Assembly: GCA_963784135.1 (NCBI GenBank)
Contig: CAWAQG010000008.1
Span: 62,001 to 126,000, forward strand
DNA: 64,000 bases
DNA from: JADFXI01 sp963784135
GTDB taxonomy: Bacteria; Nitrospirota; Thermodesulfovibrionia; Thermodesulfovibrionales; Dissulfurispiraceae
Reading direction: 5' to 3'
A model generated the notes under the pieces. That model worked only from the letters and a program-made list of their open reading frames with translations. It ran no database searches and was not told the origin of the DNA. Shown piece after piece: positions 57,904-64,000 of the stretch. Made by a program: the position numbers and the translations under genes. The number at the start of each line of letters is the position of its first letter. Within the stretch, counting starts at the first letter, position 1.

Positions 57904-59004
57904 ATGAAAGGCTTATTAATTTCATTAATTATATTAATGGCTTTTGCTTCGATACCAATCTTGTCAAATGCGCAGACTGACCAACCGTCAGCACAAAATA
58001 CTCTATTATCACAGCCTCTGATCCGGGAGGGAGACCTGGCGGTCGAACTGGCTGGGGGACTGAAGGTGGGTGCGCCAAAAAACGAGGCTGAAGCTGAGGA
58101 CGCGTTGAGCGCAGCCGGCATAAGCCCGAGCAATGGCTGGATCGCCGATTACCCGGCCACCCCTGATATTATCGGAGAACTGCAGGCCTCCATCAGTGGA
58201 GCGGCAGACTCGGGCAAACTGGGTGTCGGGAAAGACGCGGCATTGAAAACATTTCAGGACATTATAAGTGGGGACAACCTGCCTGTAAGGCCGGATACTT
58301 CAGGTAATGAGGCTGTTGAGACATCTGCGCCGAATTATCCCGACACTTCAGCAATAGATAATTATTATTCCAGTGAGGGCCCCCCTGTAGTCACCTACTA
58401 TGCTCCGCCCCCTGATGATGCATACTTGTATACATGGGTCCCTTATCCGTTTTGGTGGACGGATATGTGGTTCCCCGGGTTCTTTGTTCTGGCAGACTTT
58501 AACGTCAGTATTCATGGTCATGATCATGGACATCATCACCATGGGCACGATGGATATATCACGAATCATTACCACGATCCCAGGACAGGCGGATTAACCC
58601 GCATCGACCCCGCAAACAGATTTCGCGGCGGGACTTTGCCGCCTGGAGGACGTACAGGATGGACCAGTCCGGCCGCACGGAGCGGGGCGCAGGCGCTTTT
58701 CAATAAAAGCCGTGAACGCCCCGGCGGGCCTGGGGCAGGCAAAGAATTACGGGGCTATGGGGTGACTCAAAACCCTGCCGGGACCCGTTCAAGTGCCTTT
58801 GAGCACTCTGTCAACAGCCAGACTGAGCATGCGGCGAGTGACCGCGGGTTCCAAAGCCGCTCAAGTGCCGGCCAGATTACTGGTGGCGGTCATGTAGGCG
58901 GAATTCCCGCTCGGCCCGCAGGAGGTGGGGGTGCCCGCGTTGGCGGAGGCGGAGGATTCCATGGCGGTGGCGGTGGAGGGTTCCATGGTGGTGGAAAGCG
59001 TTAA
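57904..59004 (+). CDS. Exported His- and Gly-rich protein
   Basis: 366 residues. Signal peptide MKGLLISLIILMAFASIPILSNA. Middle region aromatic and proline-rich (YYAPPPDDAYLYTWVPYPFWW); a histidine cluster HGHDHGHHHHGHDG near residues 203-216; and a Gly-rich tail GGGGGFHGGGGGGFHGGGKR. The His cluster could bind Ni, Zn, Cu or heme; the Gly/His tail resembles cell-surface or metal-sequestration proteins. GAGGAGGGG ribosome site. Followed 29 bases later by a DUF2950 gene, so a periplasmic or surface complex is possible. No characterised family. Confidence 0.8.
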   Translation: MKGLLISLIILMAFASIPILSNAQTDQPSAQNTLLSQPLIREGDLAVELAGGLKVGAPKNEAEAEDALSAAGISPSNGWIADYPATPDIIGELQASISGAADSGKLGVGKDAALKTFQDIISGDNLPVRPDTSGNEAVETSAPNYPDTSAIDNYYSSEGPPVVTYYAPPPDDAYLYTWVPYPFWWTDMWFPGFFVLADFNVSIHGHDHGHHHHGHDGYITNHYHDPRTGGLTRIDPANRFRGGTLPPGGRTGWTSPAARSGAQALFNKSRERPGGPGAGKELRGYGVTQNPAGTRSSAFEHSVNSQTEHAASDRGFQSRSSAGQITGGGHVGGIPARPAGGGGARVGGGGGFHGGGGGGFHGGGKR

Positions 59005-59033
59005 TAGATCGCTGATATATGGAGGAAAGAACA

Positions 59034-60005
59034 GTGTTTAGATATATGGCAAAATCAGAAATCCTTTCCCGTTGCATTTATAAGGCAGCTGTTTTTATAG
59101 CTGCCATGATTGCGGTAACTGCTTTCACATGTCTTGCGTCTGATCAAAACACAAAGCAGGAGAAGTTCAAGTCTCCGGAAGTTGCGTTCAGTGCATTAAT
59201 ACAAGCTGCCAGGACCAATGACACGAAGGAATTACTCGCCATCTTCGGACCCCGGGGCAAAGATATTATATCCTCCGGTGACGCGGTTGCCGACAGTATT
59301 GCCCGTGAACGTTTTGTTAAGGCAGCAGGCGAGGCGGTGAAATTTTCAAAGCTGGACAACAAAACCGTTCTGCCGGTCATCGGAAAAGATGCATGTTCTT
59401 TCCCCATACCTATTGTGAAGTCAGGGCGGCAATGGGTATTTTCGACGGAAGAGGGCAGGCAGGAGATATTGAACCGGAGAATAGGCAGGAACGAATTAAA
59501 TACCATTCAGGTCGCTGTCAATTATGTGGGTGCTCAACGTGAGTATGTGAGCAAGGACCTGGATGGCAGCGGGGTATTACAATACGCTCAAAGATTCAGG
59601 AGCCATAAGGGCAAAAAGGACGGCTTGTACTGGGAAGCAGCGCCAGGGGAGGAGGAGAGTCCTCTGGGGCCGATGGTTGCCCGTGCCACGGAAGAGGGAT
59701 ACACTGCCCGGAAACCGGGCGAGAAGCGGGTCCCGTACCACGGGTATTATTTCAATATCCTGAAAAGGCAGGGCGGCAACGCTCCCGGCGGTGAAATGGA
59801 TTATGTTGTCAACGGCAAGATGACAGCCGGCTTCGGGCTGCTGGCATACCCTGCCCAGTACGGGGTGTCGGGAATCATGACCTTCGAGATAAACCAGCAG
59901 GGTATTGTTTACCAGAAGGACCTGGGGCCCGGGACTGAAGAAGCTGCAAAGGCAATTACAAAGTATGACCCTGACAAGACGTGGCAAAAGGTGAAAGAGC
60001 AATAA
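59034..60005 (+). CDS. DUF2950 exported protein
   Basis: 323 residues from GTG 59034 (GGAGG eight bases upstream); an ATG at 59019 overlaps that site and is less likely. Signal peptide near residues 12-35 (IYKAAVFIAAMIAVTAFTCLA). Sequence FKSPEVAFSALIQAARTNDTKELLAIFG, WVFSTEEGRQEILNRRIGRNELNTI and GYYFNILKRQG match DUF2950, periplasmic, commonly next to low-complexity exported proteins (DUF3300-like). Function unknown. Confidence 0.83.
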   Translation: MFRYMAKSEILSRCIYKAAVFIAAMIAVTAFTCLASDQNTKQEKFKSPEVAFSALIQAARTNDTKELLAIFGPRGKDIISSGDAVADSIARERFVKAAGEAVKFSKLDNKTVLPVIGKDACSFPIPIVKSGRQWVFSTEEGRQEILNRRIGRNELNTIQVAVNYVGAQREYVSKDLDGSGVLQYAQRFRSHKGKKDGLYWEAAPGEEESPLGPMVARATEEGYTARKPGEKRVPYHGYYFNILKRQGGNAPGGEMDYVVNGKMTAGFGLLAYPAQYGVSGIMTFEINQQGIVYQKDLGPGTEEAAKAITKYDPDKTWQKVKEQ

Positions 60006-61171
60006 CTTTTTTTGATGTTATTGTTATCGGAGCCGGCGCGGCAGGGCTCATGGCTGCTATCGAATCCGGCAAAAGAGGCCGGTCGGTGCTGGTTGTCGAT
60101 CATGCCGGCAGCATAGGGAAAAAGATACGCATCTCCGGAGGCGGCCGCTGCAACTTCAGCAATATTGCGGCAGACCATCGCAATTATATATCGCGCAACC
60201 CCCGCTTCTGTAAATCCGCACTTGCCCGTTTTAGCGTGTATGATTTTATTGCTATGCTCGAAAGGCACGGCATTGCTTATGAAGAACGCGAACAAGGGCA
60301 ACTGTTCTGCGTCAGGGGCTCTCCGGAAATACTGAAAATGCTCGCCAAAGAATGCTCCGAAGCCGGGGCACAAGTCCTGTTAAACTGCCGTATCTCTTCT
60401 CTATGCAAGGAGGAGGCGTTCACTGTTGTCACTGATAAGGGGACATTTGTTTCCGCGTCCCTGGTGGCCGCTACCGGAGGATTGTCGTATCCCAAACTTG
60501 GCGCAACGGGATTGGGCTACAGGATAGCCGAACAGTTCGGCATTAACGTTATTGAAGTGAAGCCGGCACTGGTCCCGTTTGTCTTCGGCCCCCCGGCTTC
60601 AGCGGATTTCGGTGAATTAAGCGGTATTTCATTAGAAGCCCGGGTTAGCTGCAACGGCAAGGAGTTTCAGGGTGGCATACTGTTTACGCATAGAGGGCTG
60701 AGCGGTCCTGCCATACTCCAGGTTTCAGCGTACTGGGAGCCGGGTGATGCCCTTATAATAGATATAGTGCCGGGAATTGATATGCAGGAAGCCTTCGCGT
60801 CAAAACAGCACAGCACAATGGAAATGCCTGCACTGCTTTCTCAATTCCTGCCCAGACGGTTTGCGCGTTATTGGTGTGAGCGATATGGTTATCTAAGGCC
60901 GATATGCCGCTATAACAAAAAGGAACTGATGAAGGTCTCGGGCCACATGCATAAATGGGAAATTTATCCTGCAGGGACTGAGGACTATAGTACGGCGGAA
61001 GTCACGGCAGGTGGGATCGATACGGACGAGCTCTCGTCAAAAACAATGGAATCCAAAAAAGTGCGCGGCCTCTATTTTGCCGGCGAGGTCATTGATGTGA
61101 CGGGGCAGTTGGGAGGCTATAACCTGCAGTGGGCGTGGTCTTCAGGTTTTGCTGCAGGACAGTATGCGTAG
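59981..61171 (+). CDS. HI0933/BaiN-family FAD-dependent oxidoreductase
   Basis: 396 residues, cytosolic flavoprotein. FAD dinucleotide motif VIVIGAGAAGLMAAIESGKRG (about 13-33), ISGGGRCNFSN, the ATGGLSYPKLGATGLGY segment, and C-terminal FAGEVIDVTGQLGGYNLQWAWSSG, all diagnostic. GTG start overlaps the DUF2950 stop by 25 bases. Physiological substrate unknown; BaiN homologues act on bile-acid-like steroids in gut bacteria. Confidence 0.9.
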   Translation: MAKGERAITFFDVIVIGAGAAGLMAAIESGKRGRSVLVVDHAGSIGKKIRISGGGRCNFSNIAADHRNYISRNPRFCKSALARFSVYDFIAMLERHGIAYEEREQGQLFCVRGSPEILKMLAKECSEAGAQVLLNCRISSLCKEEAFTVVTDKGTFVSASLVAATGGLSYPKLGATGLGYRIAEQFGINVIEVKPALVPFVFGPPASADFGELSGISLEARVSCNGKEFQGGILFTHRGLSGPAILQVSAYWEPGDALIIDIVPGIDMQEAFASKQHSTMEMPALLSQFLPRRFARYWCERYGYLRPICRYNKKELMKVSGHMHKWEIYPAGTEDYSTAEVTAGGIDTDELSSKTMESKKVRGLYFAGEVIDVTGQLGGYNLQWAWSSGFAAGQYA

Positions 61172-61751
61172 AACAAAACAAATCATACTCGCATCGGCAT
61201 CGCCGCGAAGAAGAGATCTATTGCAGTTGACCGGCCTGCCTTTTAAAGTCGATCCCGTCAGTTGCGAAGAGAACATGAATATCCGTGTATCTCCCCGCAG
61301 ACTGTCGAGGCTTTTATCTGAAAAAAAGGCCCGGCTGGCTGCCGGAAAATACCGTGACGCCATTATTATTGCTGCCGACACATTCATTGTCTTCAAGGAC
61401 AGGATTATGGGAAAGCCTCTTACGCCTGCCGGAGCCAGGGGGATGCTTGCGGCCCTCAGCGGAAGAGAGCATGCCGTCATTACCGGTTTTACTATTATCG
61501 ACACCCGCACCGGAAAGCGCATTTCCCGGTCAGTAGAAACAAAGGTGTACTTCGACAAGCTGACGATGAAGGAAATCAACGCATACGTGCGGACCGGCGA
61601 GCCCCTGGACAAAGCCGGGGCATATGCCATACAGGGGCTCGGATCAATTTTTGTCCGCAGGATCGAAGGGGATTATTTTAATGTAATAGGATTACCCCTG
61701 AACGCACTGAAATCATGTCTCAGTCAATTCGGCATAAGTATTCAGTCCTGA
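61164..61751 (+). CDS. maf: Maf family nucleotide pyrophosphatase
   Basis: 195 residues. N-terminal ILASASPRRRDLLQLTGLPF (about 7-26), IIAADTFIVFKDRIMGKP and KAGAYAIQGLGSIFVRRIEGDYFNVIGLPL. Hydrolyses non-canonical or dTTP/UTP-type nucleotides; linked to septum control in some bacteria. ATG 61164 overlaps the flavoprotein stop; an upstream ATG at 61149 is less likely. Confidence 0.92.
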   Translation: MRRTKQIILASASPRRRDLLQLTGLPFKVDPVSCEENMNIRVSPRRLSRLLSEKKARLAAGKYRDAIIIAADTFIVFKDRIMGKPLTPAGARGMLAALSGREHAVITGFTIIDTRTGKRISRSVETKVYFDKLTMKEINAYVRTGEPLDKAGAYAIQGLGSIFVRRIEGDYFNVIGLPLNALKSCLSQFGISIQS

Positions 61752-61776
61752 ATGGTTTGTTAAGAGCGGCATAGGA

Positions 61777-61947
61777 ATGAAGCTTGAGGGCATTCGTAAC
61801 AATCCAAAAAGGGAAATGAAGGACTGGGCGGATATTCAGTCCATGGTTGAACTCCTGGCTGATGATCTTGACTGGGAAAAGATCAAGGAGTATTGTAAGA
61901 TTACCGGAATGGAGGATGCATATGACAGAATCTTTGGCTTTAGGTGA
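61777..61947 (+). CDS. Short ORF resembling the end of a nucleotidyltransferase (DUF6036-like)
   Basis: 56 codons from ATG 61777 (AGGA just upstream). KREMKDWADIQSMVELLADDLDWEKIKEYC resembles the RPKDxxDIxxLL...LDW segment that closes DUF6036/AbiEii-like nucleotidyltransferases. The rest of such a gene is absent, so it may be a remnant, or an independent small gene. Confidence 0.45.
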   Translation: MKLEGIRNNPKREMKDWADIQSMVELLADDLDWEKIKEYCKITGMEDAYDRIFGFR

Positions 61948-62143
61948 CCTTACAGAGGCTGAAATAGAGGAGTTGAACAGGGCCACAGAAGCGATGAGGC
62001 GGAATCGGTTGCAGCGGCCTGCCATTGCGGGGGACGTGGACAGTTATCTGCAATTTCTCGAGGACCGCCAGGAACTGTTCGGATATTCCGCCAGGAAAGT
62101 CACCCACCCACCCCTCGTTATCAACGAAAGCTCCATCCTATAA
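61922..62143 (+). CDS. Small hypothetical protein, overlapping pair with the preceding ORF
   Basis: 73 residues from ATG 61922 (GGAGGA five bases upstream), overlapping the preceding ORF by 26 bases. MTESLALGDLTEAEIEELNRA is amphipathic; the rest is polar, with VDSYLQFLEDRQELFGYSAR. Context of overlapping small frames resembles a toxin-antitoxin remnant, but no family is recognised. Ends just before tRNA-Asn. Confidence 0.5.
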   Translation: MTESLALGDLTEAEIEELNRATEAMRRNRLQRPAIAGDVDSYLQFLEDRQELFGYSARKVTHPPLVINESSIL

Positions 62144-62149
62144 GGAAAG

Positions 62150-62222
62150 CTCCCGGGGAGGGATTCGAACCCCCGACAGGGTGGTTAACAGCCACCTGCT
62201 CTGCCAGCTGAGCTACCCGGGA
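62150..62222 (-). tRNA. tRNA-Asn (anticodon GTT)
   Basis: Minus-strand cloverleaf, 73 bases. Acceptor TCCCGGG pairs with CCCGGGA, with G discriminator; anticodon arm GGTGG-CTGTTAA-CCACC with GTT; T-arm contains GGTTCGAATCC. CCA is not encoded. Confidence 0.95.
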
Positions 62223-62307
62223 ATATGAACTGAAGTGCTGAACAGTGAACTTCTTTTATAACAAAACAATTATTAGGTTGTCAATAAAAACGGTCTCGCA
62301 AAAAAGT

Positions 62308-62387
62308 CGTCATACCCGCGAAGGCGGGTATCCATAGTGCAAACAACTTTATGAAAAGAATGGATTCCCGTTTTCACGGGAATGACG
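62308..62387. repeat. dRS3-like paired inverted repeat flanked by direct repeats
   Basis: CGTCATACCCGCGAAGGCGGG at the left and ATTCCC-N8-GGGAATGACG at the right. A 12-bp direct repeat TAGGTTGTCAAT occurs at 62274-62285 and 62414-62425. Lies between tRNA-Asn and hsp20. Confidence 0.75.
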
Positions 62388-62424
62388 AAAAAACACATTC
62401 CACGCTTTTTTAGTAGGTTGTCAA

Positions 62425-62901
62425 TTAAGACACTTCAATTTTTATTTCTTTCGGCTTTGCCTCCTCCCGTTTTGGAAGCACCAGTTCAAGGACCCCATTT
62501 TTAAATGTGGCTTTTGCCTTTTCGCTGTCGACCTCAACCGGCAGCGCTACGGTCCTCGCAAAGCTGCCGTAGTTTATTTCACTGACGTAGTATGCAGTCC
62601 CCCCGACCTCTTCTTCTTTTTTGAGCTCTCCTTTCAGGGTGAGAGAATCTTTTGCAATAGAGAGATCAATATCTTCTTTTTTCACTCCAGGGAGTTCGGC
62701 CCTGAACACGATCTCGTTTGTTCTGTCATAGATTTCAACATTCGGAACAATGTGCAGTGACTCAGGGGGCACTGTCTCAGGATTTTCACCCCATGTCCTC
62801 CTTCTCCTATGTTGCGGAGAAAAGATTTCATCAAAGAGCCGGTCCATGTCTCTCCTCATTTCTTCGAGTTCTTTCAAGGGCCCCCATTTGATTACCGACA
62901 T
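62425..62901 (-). CDS. Hsp20/alpha-crystallin small heat-shock protein
   Basis: Cytosolic ATP-independent chaperone, 158 residues. Alpha-crystallin domain from about residue 50: VEIYDRTNEIVFRAELPGVKKEDIDLSIAKDSLTLKGE and ending AKATFKNGVLELVLPKRE. GGAGGG upstream of ATG 62901. It follows the clpB gene by 23 bases on the same strand, so disaggregase and holdase are probably coexpressed. Its stop codon overlaps the direct repeat flanking the repeat element downstream. Confidence 0.95.
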   Translation of the reverse strand: MSVIKWGPLKELEEMRRDMDRLFDEIFSPQHRRRRTWGENPETVPPESLHIVPNVEIYDRTNEIVFRAELPGVKKEDIDLSIAKDSLTLKGELKKEEEVGGTAYYVSEINYGSFARTVALPVEVDSEKAKATFKNGVLELVLPKREEAKPKEIKIEVS

Positions 62902-62924
62902 AACACCCTCCTTAGTTCCCTTTA

Positions 62925-64000
62925 TTACACCACTTCGCCCACTGCCAGGCCGGCGAATACAATATTCTTGCCGTCGCAGTCTACTTCAACCACATTGCCT
63001 TCTTTAAATGTCCTGTCGAGTATTTTAAGTGCAAGCGGGTTGAGGATCTCATTCTGTATGGCCCGTTTGAGCGGCCGGGCGCCGAAAACAGGGTCATAAC
63101 CTGCGTGAGCAATATGTTCTTTGGCCGCATCGGTGAGCACTATATCTATCTTTTTCGCCAGCAGATACTTTTTCATCCGCGCCACCTGAATTTCTACGAT
63201 GCTCTTCAGCAATTTCTCATTGAGCGGGTTGAAGATTATGATATCATCTACCCTGTTAAGGAACTCCGGCCTGAAGAAGGCTTTCAGGTCGTTCATTATC
63301 TTGTCCCGCAGGTCCTGTCTGTTTTCGTCGTACCAATACGCCGCGGGTCTTTTGGCCCTCTCGTCAAGGATCTCCTGAATGTGCATACTCCCGATATTAG
63401 ATGTCATAATTACAACGGCGTTTCTAAAGTCCACGGTCCTGCCATGTCCATCAGTCAGCCTCCCGTCGTCGAGAAGCTGCAGCAGGAGATTGAATACTTC
63501 AGGATGGGCCTTTTCAACCTCGTCGAAGAGCACCACCGAATACGGCCTCCTTCGCACTGCCTCGGTCAATTGGCCGCCTTCCTCGTAGCCGACATACCCG
63601 GGAGGCGCTCCGATGAGCCGCGAGGTGGTGTGGCGCTCCTGATATTCAGACATATCTATTCTTATCACTGCCGCTTCAGTATCGAAGAGGAATTCGGCAA
63701 GCGCCTTTGCGAGTTCTGTTTTCCCCACTCCTGTGGGGCCGAGGAACATGAATGATCCGATAGGCCTGTTGGGGTCCTGGATGCCGGCCCGCGCCCTTCT
63801 TATGGCATTCGATACGGCGGCAATTGCCTCGTCCTGGCCTACGACCCTTTTCCTGAGGTTTTCATCCATTTTAATCAGTTTCTGGATCTCGCTTTCGAGC
63901 ATTCTTGACACCGGCACACCGGACCATTTCGAAACGACTTCGGAGATGTCTTCCTCATCAACCTCCTCCTTCAGCATCTTTCTCCTTGACTGGGTCTCGC
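62925..64000 (-). CDS. clpB: ClpB disaggregase, 5' part cut by window edge
   Basis: AAA+ disaggregase acting with DnaK. Only the C-terminal 358 codons lie in the window; the frame is open through the edge (reading ETQSRRKMLKEEVDEED before the ATG-like codon at 63977, which is internal). Second AAA module: GPTGVGKTELAKALAEF (Walker A), YSVVLFDEVEKAHPEVFNLLLQLLDDGRLTD (Walker B and following, shown in parts), the sensor VIMTSNIGS, and Arg-finger region FRPEFLNRVDDIIIF. Terminal GARPLKRAIQ is the sensor-2 region. Cotranscribed with hsp20. Confidence 0.93.
   Translation of the reverse strand, partial: ETQSRRKMLKEEVDEEDISEVVSKWSGVPVSRMLESEIQKLIKMDENLRKRVVGQDEAIAAVSNAIRRARAGIQDPNRPIGSFMFLGPTGVGKTELAKALAEFLFDTEAAVIRIDMSEYQERHTTSRLIGAPPGYVGYEEGGQLTEAVRRRPYSVVLFDEVEKAHPEVFNLLLQLLDDGRLTDGHGRTVDFRNAVVIMTSNIGSMHIQEILDERAKRPAAYWYDENRQDLRDKIMNDLKAFFRPEFLNRVDDIIIFNPLNEKLLKSIVEIQVARMKKYLLAKKIDIVLTDAAKEHIAHAGYDPVFGARPLKRAIQNEILNPLALKILDRTFKEGNVVEVDCDGKNIVFAGLAVGEVV

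Overview
The window looks like a stretch of a Gram-negative, anaerobic or microaerophilic bacterial chromosome close to its replication origin. LPS and outer-membrane genes (kdsB, lnt, a porin-like protein), Tat-exported selenocysteine formate dehydrogenase, split transketolase, split-Soret-type cytochrome c, DUF134/NifX-type small proteins and GTP-dependent PEP carboxykinase together suggest a Nitrospirota- or deltaproteobacteria-like lineage. That placement is inferred from gene content only.

Layout. 1-5.5 kb: PEP carboxykinase (cut by the window edge), a ThiF/MoeB enzyme, trpS, an M50 protease and ubiX. 6.0-12 kb: a 183-bp inverted-repeat element, then a GC-rich fdnGHI-fdhE operon whose catalytic subunit reads through an in-frame UGA as selenocysteine, then glgP. 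14.5-22.6 kb: gyrB, dnaN, dnaA, a candidate oriC, prfB (with its autoregulatory +1 frameshift) and lnt. 22.7-32.1 kb: kdsB-pyrG, ftsH, a Fic gene with a probable frameshift, a decayed SGNH hydrolase, parAB and a class A PBP. 32.4-35.7 kb: an IS1380-type transposase and a uvrC interrupted at a G7 run. 35.7-40.4 kb: two sugar/aminoglycoside-kinase-like genes, DUF1059, an ion channel, a pirin. 40.5-47.2 kb: one long minus-strand run, tktA-tktB-ftsE-ftsX-envC-ctpA-exonuclease. 47.3-56.3 kb: small redox, sulfur and metal proteins, a CRP-type regulator, split-Soret cytochrome, a trypsin-like protein, TlpA, a porin and an ArsR regulator. 56.3-64 kb: second 183-bp element, bacterioferritin, a His/Gly-rich exported protein with DUF2950, a flavoprotein, Maf, tRNA-Asn, Hsp20 and ClpB (cut by the edge).

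The most unusual signal lies between and at the ends of genes. Five loci carry arrays of degenerate 7-bp units; four of these have an inverted array facing the direct one. The word differs between loci but the 7-bp period and head-to-head layout are the same, and at two loci an array supplies the last codons and stop of the upstream gene (ubiX, uvrC). A second family of GTCATTCCCG-type paired inverted repeats, resembling neisserial dRS3, occurs at four loci, one of them between 12-bp direct repeats. Two 183-bp elements with 31-bp terminal inverted repeats are 50 kb apart and 92% identical. Three recoding or frame events stand out: Sec-UGA in fdnG, the programmed +1 frameshift in prfB, and homopolymer breaks in uvrC and fic. 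No CRISPR array, rRNA or prophage was seen.
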